Shown here piece after piece: positions 52,061-61,862 of a stretch of 64,000 bases of DNA. The notes under the pieces are model-generated. The model was not told the DNA's origin. It was given only the letters and a program-made list of their open reading frames with translations, and did not search any database. This DNA is from an uncultured Persicobacter sp. (GTDB lineage: Bacteria; Bacteroidota; Bacteroidia; Cytophagales; Cyclobacteriaceae). Within the stretch, counting starts at the first letter, position 1. Each line of letters begins with the position of its first letter. A program made the translations under genes and the position numbers. The stretch is from NCBI GenBank assembly GCA_947498325.1, contig CANMKE010000009.1, positions 62,001 to 126,000 on the forward strand. The letters run 5' to 3'.

Positions 52061-53155
52061 TTATAAGGTAATCTGATCCAGCCTTGTGCTTTGTTGCAAC
52101 AGCAAATGATCAGCAATGACCAAAGCGGCCATACTCTCCACAATGGGTACCGCCCGCGAAACCACACAGGGGTCATGTCGCCCTTTGCCGCTCACCGTAA
52201 CCGCATTTCCATCAACATCAATACTTTCCTGATCCATCATAATCGTGGCAACAGGCTTGAATGCAACGCGGAAATAAATATCTTCACCATTGGAAATCCC
52301 TCCCTGAATCCCACCTGATCGGTTGGTTTTGGTATGGATCCCACCATCTTTATCGGTAACAAAGGCATCATTGTGTTGCGAACCGTACAATGCGACCCCG
52401 TCAAATCCACTACCGTACTCAAAACCTTTGGCAGCATTAATGCTCAACATCGCCTTGCCAAGCTCTGCATGAAGCCGATCAAAAACAGGCTCACCCAAAC
52501 CTACAGGAGCACCACTGACCACCGCAGAAACCACCCCACCGATCGTATCTCTCTTCAATCGGGTATCATCAATCAGGGCAATCATCTGCTCAGCCACCTG
52601 CTGATCAGGGCACCGCACAATATTACTTTCTATTTGGCTCAGATCAAGCTCCTGATAAGATTTCTCCAACTTCAAAGGCCCCACCTGCGAAACATAAGCC
52701 TGTACTTTGATATCAAAATGTGCCAGCATTCGCTTGGCAATCGCACCAGCAGCTACCCTTGCGGCCGTTTCTCTTGCCGAACTTCTTCCGCCTCCTCGGT
52801 AATCCCGCTGCCCGTATTTCTCATGGTAGGTGTAATCGGCATGCGAAGGGCGAAACGACTTGGCGATATGCGAGTAATCCTTGCTCTTTTGGTCCTGATT
52901 CATGATGATCATGCCAATAGGCGTACCAGTGGACACCCCTTCAAAAACTCCCGAGAGGATCTCTACCTTATCGCCTTCTTTACGCTGGGTGGTGATTTTC
53001 GACTGCCCAGGACGCCGACGATCAAGTTCAGCCTGAATATATTCCTCATCAACAGGCACGCCTGCGGGGCAACCGTCAATTGTTACGCCCAAGCCACGGC
53101 CATGTGACTCGCCAAAAGTTGTTATGCGGAATTTTCTTCCGAATGAATTTCCCAT
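52061..53155 (-). CDS. aroC: Chorismate synthase
   Basis: A 364-residue enzyme that makes chorismate from 5-enolpyruvylshikimate-3-phosphate using reduced [107 protein letters not shown] and [22 protein letters not shown] are all family signatures. Length normal. No other aro genes adjacent. Confidence 0.97.
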   Translation of the reverse strand: MGNSFGRKFRITTFGESHGRGLGVTIDGCPAGVPVDEEYIQAELDRRRPGQSKITTQRKEGDKVEILSGVFEGVSTGTPIGMIIMNQDQKSKDYSHIAKSFRPSHADYTYHEKYGQRDYRGGGRSSARETAARVAAGAIAKRMLAHFDIKVQAYVSQVGPLKLEKSYQELDLSQIESNIVRCPDQQVAEQMIALIDDTRLKRDTIGGVVSAVVSGAPVGLGEPVFDRLHAELGKAMLSINAAKGFEYGSGFDGVALYGSQHNDAFVTDKDGGIHTKTNRSGGIQGGISNGEDIYFRVAFKPVATIMMDQESIDVDGNAVTVSGKGRHDPCVVSRAVPIVESMAALVIADHLLLQQSTRLDQITL

Positions 53156-53200
53156 CTTGGTATAGTAGTTTAGGTATTTTCTTTAATGCTTCCTGTGGCA

Positions 53201-54670
53201 TCAATTTTTTCTGATCAGCAATACTGCTGTGCCTGTTACGGCCAATACAATAAGGATATTTCCGATCCACTGCCAGTAATTGACAGGCTCCAGGGCTTCA
53301 AGTTCATTATCATCCTTCCCGATGCGGTTATAAAACTCGCCGAGGTTATTGGATTCAATGGTTACAAATTTCTGACTCTGCCCAGTAACGGTGATCGTTT
53401 TTCGAGGTCGCAGGGTATCGTAAGCCTGCTTGCTCGGATCAAAGTACACCCAGTAGAAGAAGTCGCTCAGTTTATAAGTACCTGGCTCCCGAGGGATCCC
53501 ATAATAGGTAAAGGTTTTTGAACCTGAAATACGGTTATTGTTTCTATTGATATTCTGGCGAATGTTTGGCGGATAAAATTCTATATCCTTCGTTTTCACC
53601 AAAATTGGTTTATTGATCGAAGCGATATTCCCCTGCCCGTTAACGGTAAAAGAATATTCGAAACTTTTACCAGCATCAAGCTTGTCACGGCTGAGTTTTT
53701 CCGACAAGCGGAAACGGCCCACCGACACTTTGTCTTTCAGCGGGTGTTCAGGCAACTCAATCACCTTCACTGTTTTAGCGGGTGATTTAAAAGTTTTATA
53801 GTCTTCTTTTTTATTATTTCCGAAGAAGGTCTGCTGTTTGGCCACCTTGTACTTGATCATCTTCAGGGAAAGCGATGGAAATTTAAGCTCGCCAGCATTG
53901 AGCGGAAAATAAGTCGCTTGATACATGCGGTATTGCGTGTAACTTTTTCCGTTAATGGTTACAGGTACGCCGTTAATTCTATCGATATTGAAGTTTTCTT
54001 CCCAGCAGGATGCAGGCTTAATTTTCTTCACCATTTCCTGCACTTGTTCAGGTAACTGATAGAAATCCATCGGTGCCTGATTATTTGCCGCCACATAAAA
54101 AGCCAAATTAACATTGACACCCTCTCCTACATAAATTTGATTTTTGCTGGTGGTCAGCGCGAAGAAGGCATCATCTTTTACATCTACAAATTCCTGTGGC
54201 TGGGTATTTCTTCTCCCAAAAAAATCATCGAAAGGGTCACTGCCGAAGGGATCAAAACCACGGCTTCTGCGCCGCTGACGGGCAGGTCCGACGGTAATAG
54301 TTGTTCCTGAAGAGGATAACGTTTGCCCATTGACCTCCATTTTGAAAGGGGGAAGGCGAAATTTACCTTCTTTGGTTGGCGCATAATTTTGTATCAATGA
54401 TTCAGAAGAAGACATCTGCCCATTGATATAATTTGTTGAAGAGGACGACGAAGTTCCCTGCATCACGAATCCATCAATTTGAGGAAAATTGGTATGGGAT
54501 TTCATCCGACCATTTTCCACTTTAATAGTGATGGTAAACATCTGATTCTTAGCAACACTTGAAGATCCCAGCTCTAATGAAACCTTTTCGTTTTGAGCGA
54601 ACGTATATAATGGTAACAGCAATAAAGCCAGTACAAACAGTACATGGTTTAATTTCCAGTTTCGTTCCAT
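53201..54670 (-). CDS. BatD family protein
   Basis: A 489-residue exported protein with signal peptide (ending LYTFAQ), several Ig-like beta domains and one C-terminal membrane helix (IGNILIVLAVTGTAVLLIRKN). The start VSLELGSSSVAKNQMFTITIKVENG and FPQIDGFVMQGTSSSSSTNYINGQMSSSESLIQNYAPTKEGKFRLPPFKMEVNGQ are diagnostic of BatD. BatD usually works with BatA, B, C and E in the Bacteroides aerotolerance operon; none of those is adjacent, so this is a stand-alone paralogue or a split operon. Its exact role is not known. Confidence 0.88.
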   Translation of the reverse strand: MERNWKLNHVLFVLALLLLPLYTFAQNEKVSLELGSSSVAKNQMFTITIKVENGRMKSHTNFPQIDGFVMQGTSSSSSTNYINGQMSSSESLIQNYAPTKEGKFRLPPFKMEVNGQTLSSSGTTITVGPARQRRRSRGFDPFGSDPFDDFFGRRNTQPQEFVDVKDDAFFALTTSKNQIYVGEGVNVNLAFYVAANNQAPMDFYQLPEQVQEMVKKIKPASCWEENFNIDRINGVPVTINGKSYTQYRMYQATYFPLNAGELKFPSLSLKMIKYKVAKQQTFFGNNKKEDYKTFKSPAKTVKVIELPEHPLKDKVSVGRFRLSEKLSRDKLDAGKSFEYSFTVNGQGNIASINKPILVKTKDIEFYPPNIRQNINRNNNRISGSKTFTYYGIPREPGTYKLSDFFYWVYFDPSKQAYDTLRPRKTITVTGQSQKFVTIESNNLGEFYNRIGKDDNELEALEPVNYWQWIGNILIVLAVTGTAVLLIRKN

Positions 54671-54775
54671 GAAAAAACTTTTTACTTAGTTTACTTATTA
54701 CAAAAATAAGATAAATTTTCCTTTAACATTTATTTTTTTACGCCTCTAACATAAGGAGGCCTAAATTTTAACAAC

Positions 54776-54955
54776 ATGCTCAAATATTGCAAGACTATTC
54801 TGTCTAAAGTGAGTTTCGATGCCCATCTTTTCAAAAAAGAACTGATCAAAGCGATCAAATTTTGCATGCCTGTAGAAAGGCTCGAATTGCAAAATTGGTG
54901 TTATCAACAATTTGGTGATCAATACAACAAAATTCTCAACGAAGCTTTCGGATAG
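54776..54955 (+). CDS. Small conserved-looking protein (59 residues)
   Basis: A 59-codon ORF, MLKYCKTILSKVSFD...KEL, with a central KELIKAIKFCMPVERLELQNWCYQQFG and end DQYNKILNEAF. It has an even mix of charged and hydrophobic residues and reads as a small helical cytosolic protein. Similar short proteins (MLxYCKxILxKVSFDxxLFxKEL) are, as far as I recall, common in Cytophagales; this needs a search. The ATG at 54776 follows an A/T-rich leader, and an intrinsic terminator starts 25 bases after its stop. It is divergent from batD. Function unknown. Confidence 0.65.
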   Translation: MLKYCKTILSKVSFDAHLFKKELIKAIKFCMPVERLELQNWCYQQFGDQYNKILNEAFG

Positions 54956-54980
54956 ATTTTCTTTCCCCCAAACAATGATG

Positions 54981-55012
54981 GTCCTCTTTTTAACCGAAGG
55001 GGACTTTTTTTT
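54981..55012 (+). terminator. Terminator after the 59-residue gene
   Basis: GTCCTC pairs with GGGGAC (one G-U pair) and eight T follow. Confidence 0.6.
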
Positions 55013-55033
55013 GCTCAAAAATTAAACTGGCAG

Positions 55034-55639
55034 TTATAAAAAGTGTAAGTCGAGTTGATTGGAGGTGAGCCCCTCCAGCACCTGAATCGCTTCCTGATTT
55101 TCCTTTGCAAGATTTTCAACCAATAAACCGTCAACGCCCGCATCGAGCATCCATTTAACGGCCTGTGTCCATAACGTTTGCGGAAGTCGGTCCACGTCGA
55201 TCAACATCCATAAAAAAACAGCCTCCTGATGAACTTTTTTCGAGGTCATGGCCATCAGAATTTTAGGCCAGTCCATACCACTTCGATGAGCGCCATAAGG
55301 GTAAGTCAGCGCGACGGCACGAACACCGTATTTCAAGCCAACCTCCACGGCATTCATGCAGACTGCCGAATGACTGTTCCCCATCGGGTAATCAACGAGC
55401 AGGCCGATATCAGTAGATTCCTCGGCTTCACGCACCGCAAGCTTAACCCAGAAAGAGGGCAAAAAAAGCAACGCATTTGCTGTCATCGACTCACTAAATA
55501 GCCCTTTGGTTTGCCTGGGGTGCCACTGGGGAAGGATTTTTATATTTTGCATAAGTTCGTTGATCGATGATCCGTTTAAGTATTCTGTCAAAAACAACTC
55601 TTGAGATGCGATTGGTGGCTGTAAAGTATCGCTTTCCAC
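55034..55639 (-). CDS. Divergent DeoC-like (aldolase-fold) protein, probably lacking the catalytic lysine
   Basis: A 201-residue protein whose spacing resembles deoxyribose-phosphate aldolase. FLPSFWVKLAVREAEESTDIGLLVDYPMGNSHSAVCMNAVEVGLKYGVRAVALTYPYG parallels the PSFVPLA...VxGFPxG...K/A..A...GA.EVD region. MLIDVDRLPQTLWTQAVKWMLDAGVDGLLVENL parallels the K-VI-E-x-x-L...A-x-x-AGADFVKTSTG region. Where DeoC has the Schiff-base Lys in VKTSTG, this protein has LLVENL, so it should not be an active aldolase. It may have another role or substrate. The relation is by eye and weak; family not certain. Confidence 0.5.
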   Translation of the reverse strand: MESDTLQPPIASQELFLTEYLNGSSINELMQNIKILPQWHPRQTKGLFSESMTANALLFLPSFWVKLAVREAEESTDIGLLVDYPMGNSHSAVCMNAVEVGLKYGVRAVALTYPYGAHRSGMDWPKILMAMTSKKVHQEAVFLWMLIDVDRLPQTLWTQAVKWMLDAGVDGLLVENLAKENQEAIQVLEGLTSNQLDLHFL

Positions 55640-55712
55640 CTACCGACCGCAAGATAGCAGCATCCCTCAGCGAATTTCATCAGCATTTAAAGGCTAAATT
55701 TGATTGGCGTAC

Positions 55713-56117
55713 CTAATGCCACATGCCACACTCTTTGCAAAATTTCTTTTTGCCAGGCTTTCGCTTTTTGGGTTTGCGCTTATGGCCGAAATAGGTAGGG
55801 TCGGAATATTGCGGTTTTTTCATCTCCCGCTCCATTCGTGCATATTTTTCAGCATTTTGCTTTTGCCGTTCCTGCGCCTCAAAAATCGCCTGATCGTAAG
55901 TTCTTCCCTGACTTTGCTTCTGTGCCTCTTCAAGGAATTTTCGGCGTTTCTTTTCAGCCTTGCGCATTTGTCGTTTTTCCTTCTTGGTAAACTGCCTTCC
56001 AGGAGTTTTCGAATTGGGAGAAATAGATTGCGCATGCACCGACAGCCCACTGCAAAGCATGATCAATACAAGAATTACAGAGAAGAAAAGGCCTTTACGT
56101 TGCTGATCGTTCATCAT
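55713..56117 (-). CDS. Small basic exported protein of unknown function
   Basis: A 134-residue protein. Residues 1-29 are a signal peptide (LFFSVILVLIMLCSGLSVHA). The mature part is very rich in Lys, Arg, Glu and Gln, mostly helical (FTKKEKRQMRKAEKKRRKFLEEAQKQ), and ends GKKKFCKECGMWH with a CxxC pair. No enzyme family is seen. Basic exported proteins with such CxxC tails occur in Bacteroidota, role unknown. It lies just left of the DnaA-box cluster. Confidence 0.65.
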   Translation of the reverse strand: MMNDQQRKGLFFSVILVLIMLCSGLSVHAQSISPNSKTPGRQFTKKEKRQMRKAEKKRRKFLEEAQKQSQGRTYDQAIFEAQERQKQNAEKYARMEREMKKPQYSDPTYFGHKRKPKKRKPGKKKFCKECGMWH

Positions 56118-56302
56118 ATCTTTTTAAAATTCATTTCAATTTAAAAACTTTATTGCCTCAAAGCAATTGCTTGCGCTTTCACCAGGAGCCTGATGATTTA
56201 AACGCAAGATAAAGTTTGTTGATAATTTAATTTTCAAGAGGTGCATTCGGCTCCACTCACACTACGGACAACACACTTTCGATATCAAGGTGTGGTATGA
56301 AT

Positions 56303-56630
56303 TGTGAATAACCGACAAGATGAGCCATTCCCCCCACTTATCCACAGTGGATAATGCTCTGCTTTTTTAGAAATTTCAAAAACCATACTGACTTATCCAC
56401 TTTTCGCGTGTTCGTATTTCGATTTTTCAGTATCGATTCGCGACTTATCCACATGGCACCGCTTTTTACTTTGATTTTCAGGACTAAAATTCGGCAAATT
56501 CCAACTTTGACTAAATTTTATGTGGAAAAGGCTGTGAATCACCTAGTTTTCCACAAAAGTTTTCCACACCACCCTTTTTCAGTGGATAACTAACTTATTG
56601 AAAGCAAATGATTTAAAAAAAGGTGATTTG
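56303..56630. other. DnaA-box cluster, candidate chromosomal origin (oriC)
   Basis: Seven matches to TTWTNCACA lie within about 290 bases. On the plus strand: TTATCCACA at 56338 and 56445, and TTTTCCACA at 56547 and 56560. On the minus strand: TTATTCACA (56311-56303) and TTTTCCACA (56529-56521). TTATCCACT, a one-mismatch form, occurs at 56393 (plus), 56354-56346 (minus) and 56589-56581 (minus). An AT-rich stretch follows at 56586-56620. No gene fits this region. Genes to the left (45.6-56.1 kb) are mostly minus; after ruvB all genes are plus, as expected around an origin. dnaA itself is not in the window, which is common in Bacteroidota. Confidence 0.7.
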
Positions 56631-57566
56631 CTACTCCTTGGCGAAGATAATGTTTCGTTTTAAGCCTGCTAATTTGGTCCGTTTTACGGCAGATTTACGG
56701 AAAATTTCACTGAAAACTTCCTGTGTCAATTCCTCCCACTCTCGGTTCTGCATCTTTCCCAAAGCGGGATGAGGTGCAAATTCAGGCTCACGGTGCGGTT
56801 TAGAAAATCGGTTCCAGGGGCAAACATCCTGACAAACATCGCAACCAAACACCCATTGATCCATCTGCCCTTTAAAGCTGTTGGGCAATTGATCCTTCAA
56901 CTCGATGGTCAGGTAGGAAATACACTTACTGCCATCCACCACCTGAGGCGCAACAATTGCTTCCGTCGGGCAGGCATCGATACACTTGGTACAGGTGCCG
57001 CAAAAATCTTTCGCATAGGGCAGGTCAGGTTCCAGCTCAAGGTCTATGATCAGTTCCGCTAAAAAGAAAAAACTCCCCTGTTGTTTATTGATCAACAGAG
57101 AATGCTTCCCGATCCAGCCCAAGCCACTTTTTTTGGCCCAGCTTCGCTCCATAACAGGTGCGGAATCCACGAAGATACGGCCGTCAATCTCACCAATTTC
57201 ATCATTCAAAGATTGCATCAATTCCTTCAGCCGATCCTTAACCACAAAATGATAATCTTTGCCGTAGGCGTATTTGGCAAATTTATATTCTCCGTCTTTG
57301 GCTAAATCTTCCTCAGGGTAATAATTATAGACCAGCGAAACGACTGACTTTGCCCCCTCGACGAGCTTTCGCGGATCCAGCCTTTTATCAAAATGATTTT
57401 CCAGGTATTGCATTTTCCCCTGATAATCATTTTTCAGCCACTGCTCCAGCAAAGGGGCGTCCTCCTCCAAATACTCCGCTTTCGATACACCAACAAAATC
57501 AAAGCCCAGGCGCTTGGCCTCGGCTTTGAGAAATTGGGTGTTGTTCCTTATTGCTGTTGCGTTCAT
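56631..57566 (-). CDS. queG: Epoxyqueuosine reductase
   Basis: A 311-residue cobalamin-dependent enzyme for the last step of queuosine synthesis in t[18 protein letters not shown] and [44 protein letters not shown] are QueG signatures. Two 4Fe-4S motifs follow: [12 protein letters not shown] and [24 protein letters not shown] is also typical. The C-terminal HEAT-like part found in longer QueG proteins is absent. It begins right of the candidate origin. Confidence 0.94.
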   Translation of the reverse strand: MNATAIRNNTQFLKAEAKRLGFDFVGVSKAEYLEEDAPLLEQWLKNDYQGKMQYLENHFDKRLDPRKLVEGAKSVVSLVYNYYPEEDLAKDGEYKFAKYAYGKDYHFVVKDRLKELMQSLNDEIGEIDGRIFVDSAPVMERSWAKKSGLGWIGKHSLLINKQQGSFFFLAELIIDLELEPDLPYAKDFCGTCTKCIDACPTEAIVAPQVVDGSKCISYLTIELKDQLPNSFKGQMDQWVFGCDVCQDVCPWNRFSKPHREPEFAPHPALGKMQNREWEELTQEVFSEIFRKSAVKRTKLAGLKRNIIFAKE

Positions 57567-57652
57567 TCTGATGATTACTGTGATTGTTTTTCCTTCACAG
57601 GTTGATTCGGTGAGGTCGTAGGCAGTAGCCTATAATTAGTGAGTATTTTTTG

Positions 57653-57697
57653 ACCATGATTACCTTGACTTAAAGGATGATCATGATTTTTTATTTT
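57653..57697. repeat. Dispersed repeat, copy 2 (ACCATGATTACCTTGA...)
   Basis: Second copy of the element at 15481-15525, same orientation, with a few substitutions and a one-base length change. It lies between queG and ruvB. Confidence 0.55.
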
Positions 57698-57772
57698 GCT
57701 TTAGGTTTATGTCCCTAAAAACAGTTCATATTGTAACTCATAAAATAATCTGTGGACAAAATCCTTCACAAA

Positions 57773-58810
57773 TCAATCAAACAGGGAGCCCAAGCTTCTG
57801 GTATCCTGTTGTGGGTTTATGCCCAAATGATCGTAAGCCAAAAGCGTACATTCCCGACCTCTTGCTGTTCTTTTGATGTATCCTTCCTGAATCAGGAAAG
57901 GTTCATAAACTTCTTCGATCGTTTCGGCCTCTTCACTGACCGCAGTAGCGATGGTACTGATACCCACTGGCCCGCCTTTGAACTTTTCAATGATTGTCGA
58001 CAAGATGCGGTTATCCATTTCATCGAGCCCGTTATGATCCACATCAAGGGCTTCAAGCGCCATTTGTGCAATGGCAATCGTAATGGACCCATCCCCCTTC
58101 ACATCAGCAAAATCACGCGTTCTCCGCAGTAGATTATTGGCAATACGTGGCGTTCCCCGACTCCTGCGGGCAATTTCGTAAGCGCCGTCCTCATCAATTG
58201 GGGTGCCAAGCAATTCCGCAGAACGACGCACAATGTGTGTCAGCAACTGCGCATCGTAATATTGCAAACGAGCCGTAATCCCAAAACGCGCACGCAAAGG
58301 AGCAGTCAGCAAGCCCGACCGAGTCGTTGCACCAATCATCGTAAAAGGGTTCAGCCCAATTTGTACTGTTCTCGCATTAGGCCCACTGTCGAGCATAATA
58401 TCGATTTTGTAATCTTCCATGGCCGAATAAAGGTACTCCTCCACCACAGGATTCAGGCGGTGAATTTCATCAATAAACAGCACATCATGCTCCTCGAGGT
58501 TGGTAAGCAGGCCCGCCAAATCGGAAGGCTTATCCAACACAGGGCCAGAGGTTACCTTGATTTCGGAACCCAACTCATTGGCGATAATATGTGAAAGGGT
58601 CGTTTTCCCCAAGCCTGGAGGGCCATGTAACAAGACGTGATCCAGGGGTTCATTCCGCTTTTTGGCAGCACCGACAAACACCTTTAGGTTATCGAGTACT
58701 TTCTCCTGTCCAGTAAAGTCATCAAAACTCAAGGGGCGCAACGCCTTTTCAAACTCTTTTTCTTTGGGGCTCAGATTATCATCCTCCCCATTTAAATAAT
58801 CCTCACGCAT
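57773..58810 (-). CDS. ruvB: Holliday junction branch migration helicase RuvB
   Basis: A 345-residue AAA+ motor of the RuvABC resolvasome. [26 protein letters not shown], Walker A GPPGLGKT (63-70), Walker B LFIDEIH (111-117), sensor [18 protein letters not shown] and the C-terminal winged helix [17 protein letters not shown] are complete. ruvA and ruvC are not in the window. Confidence 0.97.
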   Translation of the reverse strand: MREDYLNGEDDNLSPKEKEFEKALRPLSFDDFTGQEKVLDNLKVFVGAAKKRNEPLDHVLLHGPPGLGKTTLSHIIANELGSEIKVTSGPVLDKPSDLAGLLTNLEEHDVLFIDEIHRLNPVVEEYLYSAMEDYKIDIMLDSGPNARTVQIGLNPFTMIGATTRSGLLTAPLRARFGITARLQYYDAQLLTHIVRRSAELLGTPIDEDGAYEIARRSRGTPRIANNLLRRTRDFADVKGDGSITIAIAQMALEALDVDHNGLDEMDNRILSTIIEKFKGGPVGISTIATAVSEEAETIEEVYEPFLIQEGYIKRTARGRECTLLAYDHLGINPQQDTRSLGSLFD

Positions 58811-58972
58811 AAGGTCTAAGGTTTATTATTGAAGGCAATTATTTGCAATAAGAAGCGAAATTTTAACAAAAAGATCACAATACTTCCTGCAAGAACAGGC
58901 AAAAGTAATCAATAGTGGGATTATTTCGCAAATACCCTTTTATTTGTCAAAAGAAATAAACCTATTGATCAA

Positions 58973-60064
58973 ATGAGTCAGCAATCAAGACCGAAATTAA
59001 ACCTAAAGAGCTTCATTTACCCAGCCATCTTGCTTTTATTGATGTGGGCGGTTCATTTATACCGAGATCATCAGCACCAGCAAAATGTTTCTGAGCACAC
59101 CAAAAACATGGTGTACCTTGAAGGCGAGACCATGGGTACTTATTACCATATCAAATATATTGACCCACAGGGGCGCAACTTTAAAACACAAGTCGATTCG
59201 CTTTTGGTGGCTTTCAATCAGTCCCAGTCTACTTATATTCCCACTTCAGAAATTTCAGTTTTCAATAAAAATCATGGGCTCACTTACCAAAGCCCTTATT
59301 TTTATCAGGTACTGAAAACCTCCAAACAAGTTTATGAGGCTACCGATGGCGCCTTTGACCCAACAGTACTACCACTGGTGAAAGCATGGGGTTTTGGGCC
59401 AGGCAAAAAGGATGAGATGACTCCCCATAAGGTGGACAGCCTGAAAGCACTGGTAGATTTCAAATCCATCAGTTTTGACAGCCTGGCAGCCCAAAAATCC
59501 AGACCAGAAGTACAGCTGGATTTCAGTGCACTGGCCAAAGGCTATGGTGTGGATGTGGTAACTGATTATATCCGCGCACAGGGCATCGATAATATCATGG
59601 TTGAAATTGGCGGCGAGGTGGATTGCTACGGCATCAGCGATAAAAATCAGGCGTGGGTGATTGGCATTGACGAACCACTGACTGCCGATGAACTGAAAGC
59701 CCGTGGTGGTGGCCGACAGCTTTTTGCGGCCATTCAGGTTCAGGACCGTGGCATGGCAACCAGCGGAAACTACCGCAATTATTATATTGAAAATGGCAAG
59801 AAATATGCTCACACCATTGATCCCAAGTCGGGTTACCCTGTTCAGCATAGCATACTCAGTGCCACAGTATTGGCACCAAATTGCATGATTGCCGACGCTT
59901 ATGCAACGGCCTTTATGGTGATGGGCGTTGAGAAAGCCAAAACGGTATTGCAACAGCACCCTGAACTGGATGCCTACCTGATTTATTCGGATGAAAATGG
60001 TAAATTGAAGGTTTATGCGACTAAAAAAGCAGAGCAATCAATGATTAATATCCGTAAATCTTAA
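58973..60064 (+). CDS. apbE: FAD:protein FMN transferase
   Basis: A 363-residue enzyme that joins FMN to Thr in SGAT-type motifs such as those of NqrB and NqrC encoded at 27.5-29.4 kb. An N-terminal membrane anchor (FIYPAILLLLMWAVHLY) places it in the periplasm. GETMGTYYHIKY, FDPTVLPLVKAWGFGP, LDFSALAKGYGVDVV, NIMVEIGGEVDCYG, and HTIDPKSGYPV with ADAYATAFMVMG (metal Asp) are all ApbE signatures. Link to the nqr operon is inferred from chemistry, not from adjacency. Confidence 0.94.
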   Translation: MSQQSRPKLNLKSFIYPAILLLLMWAVHLYRDHQHQQNVSEHTKNMVYLEGETMGTYYHIKYIDPQGRNFKTQVDSLLVAFNQSQSTYIPTSEISVFNKNHGLTYQSPYFYQVLKTSKQVYEATDGAFDPTVLPLVKAWGFGPGKKDEMTPHKVDSLKALVDFKSISFDSLAAQKSRPEVQLDFSALAKGYGVDVVTDYIRAQGIDNIMVEIGGEVDCYGISDKNQAWVIGIDEPLTADELKARGGGRQLFAAIQVQDRGMATSGNYRNYYIENGKKYAHTIDPKSGYPVQHSILSATVLAPNCMIADAYATAFMVMGVEKAKTVLQQHPELDAYLIYSDENGKLKVYATKKAEQSMINIRKS

Positions 60065-60098
60065 TTCCTGAAACCTTCAAATAGAAAAACAACCTACA

Positions 60099-60842
60099 AT
60101 GATGAATAAAAAAGAATGGTTTGGTGAATGGTTTGACTCCCCATATTATCATATCCTTTACAAAGACCGTGATTATGTGGAAGCTCAGAAGTTTATCAGT
60201 GTTTTGGCTGACAAGCTCGCTTTTGCACCCGACGCTAAAATCATGGACCTTGCCTGTGGTAAAGGGCGACACAGTATTTTCCTGAATAAAAAAGGTTACC
60301 ATGTGGTTGGGCTCGACCTTTCGGCACAGAATATTGAGGCTGCCCGACAAAGCGCCAACAGTTCATTGCAGTTTTACATTCATGATATGCGAAATGTATT
60401 TGAACAGGGCAAAGGCAGTTTTGATTTTATCCTGAACCTGTTTACCTCTTTCGGTTATTTTGCCCAGGAGGATGAAAACAAACAGGCCATTTGCCGTGCC
60501 GCAGAAGGCCTTAAGAAAGGTGGGAAATTTGTACTGGACTTTCTGAATCCTGAAAAAGTGATTCAGGGATTGGTCCCTAAAGAACGTAAAACTGTTGAAA
60601 ATATCGATTTCAGCATTACCCGCGCCCTCAGTGATGACGGCTATATAGTGAAGGATATTTGGTTTGAAGATGAAAACAGGCCTTTCCACTTTCAGGAACG
60701 GGTCAAGGCGATCCGAAAGGAGGATTTCATCCAATATTTTGAAGCTGCCGGGCTGACCGTCGAGGCCGTTTACGGAGATTACCAACTGAACGATTACGAC
60801 GAAAGGATTTCTGACCGAATGATTTTCGTCGCCAAAAAATAA
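60099..60842 (+). CDS. Class I SAM-dependent methyltransferase
   Basis: A 247-residue protein with motif I KIMDLACGKGRHSIFLNKKGYHVVGLDLSAQNIEAAR, then DFILNLFTSFGYF (motif IV) and AAEGLKKGGKFVLDFLNPEKV (motif V-VI). The start KKEWFGEWFDSPYYHILYKDRDYVEA is shared by a set of Bacteroidota methyltransferases of unknown acceptor. It follows apbE by 34 bases on the same strand and may share its transcript. A terminator follows directly. Confidence 0.88.
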   Translation: MMNKKEWFGEWFDSPYYHILYKDRDYVEAQKFISVLADKLAFAPDAKIMDLACGKGRHSIFLNKKGYHVVGLDLSAQNIEAARQSANSSLQFYIHDMRNVFEQGKGSFDFILNLFTSFGYFAQEDENKQAICRAAEGLKKGGKFVLDFLNPEKVIQGLVPKERKTVENIDFSITRALSDDGYIVKDIWFEDENRPFHFQERVKAIRKEDFIQYFEAAGLTVEAVYGDYQLNDYDERISDRMIFVAKK

Positions 60843-60846
60843 TTAC

Positions 60847-60882
60847 AATGCCCGTCCGGTTCAGGATGGGCATTTCTTTTTT
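60847..60882 (+). terminator. Terminator after methyltransferase gene
   Basis: ATGCCCGTCC pairs with GGATGGGCAT (one G-U pair), then TTCTTTTTT. Confidence 0.75.
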
Positions 60883-60974
60883 AAAGGAAATATTGGTGTT
60901 GCTATTTTTGTGCTACGGAATTTGTCTTAACTTGCCACATTATTGCATAAATAAAAATTATAAATAAACACCCT

Positions 60975-61757
60975 ATGTGGCTAACCTTAGCTATCTTATT
61001 TTTTGCCACGATACTCGCAGGCTTGCTGCAACCGTGGATCTCAAAAAAATATAAACCCGACTTCCGCGCAATTCTTAATTTTGCAGGAGGTTATCTATTT
61101 GCGCTTACCCTTGTACATCAAATCCCTGAATTATTCCACAGCGATCATATTCATGCAGACTCCATGCACGAAAAAAGCATCCTTGGGCTGATCATTCTAT
61201 GTGGTTTTTTCTTTCAGGTAGTGCTCGAAAAACTCTCTGGAGGCATTGAACATGGGCACTTCCACGCCCACAACGATCATCAGCACGGTAACCTGAGCCC
61301 GCTGGTATTGCTGATCGGCCTGGGCACCCATTCCCTGCTTGAAGGGGCAATGCTTGGCCACGGCGCCCTCAACGGCCATGAGCTTATTCATGGGCATTTC
61401 CATGGCAACAACCTGCTATTGGGCATCCTGCTGCATAAAGTGCCCGCAGCATTTGCTTTAACCGCCATGCTGAACCACGGAAAAACCATGCAAAAAAACA
61501 CCCTGTTCACCCTGGCCATCTTTGCGCTTGCCTCCCCCTTAGGCGTACTGATTACCCACTGGATTGGCGACTCTTCCTGGATCGATCATACACAGCTCGA
61601 ATGGATCTCGGCACTCGTTACGGGGAGTTTTCTGCATATCTCCTGCACCATCTTTTTTGAAAACTCCGGCAAAGAACACCGCTCATGGAAAGGCTTCGGT
61701 GCCATGGGCTTGGGCACATTAGTCGCTATTGCAACAGAATTTATTCATTTTCACTGA
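60975..61757 (+). CDS. ZIP family metal transporter
   Basis: A 260-residue membrane protein with about eight helices. HGHFHAHNDHQHG (residues about 94-106) is the His-rich cytoplasmic metal-binding loop. The helix-4 motif HSLLEGAMLGHGAL and the helix-5 motif HKVPAAFALTAML hold the metal-path His, Glu and Asp-type residues of ZIP proteins. It moves Zn2+ or Fe2+ into the cytoplasm. The metal cannot be assigned. Single gene. Confidence 0.9.
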   Translation: MWLTLAILFFATILAGLLQPWISKKYKPDFRAILNFAGGYLFALTLVHQIPELFHSDHIHADSMHEKSILGLIILCGFFFQVVLEKLSGGIEHGHFHAHNDHQHGNLSPLVLLIGLGTHSLLEGAMLGHGALNGHELIHGHFHGNNLLLGILLHKVPAAFALTAMLNHGKTMQKNTLFTLAIFALASPLGVLITHWIGDSSWIDHTQLEWISALVTGSFLHISCTIFFENSGKEHRSWKGFGAMGLGTLVAIATEFIHFH

Positions 61758-61862
61758 TAAATTCACCAAAGCATAACTTACTCTTTTTGACTTTTGATTG
61801 AACAAACCGTTTTCAAAATAGGTTCACAAGAGCCTTTTTTACACCATTGAGGATTGAAAATA

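Noticed and set aside
54752-54758. AAGGAGG Shine-Dalgarno-like site before the 59-residue gene
   Set aside because: It lies 17 bases before the ATG, too far to act, and Bacteroidota rarely rely on such sites.
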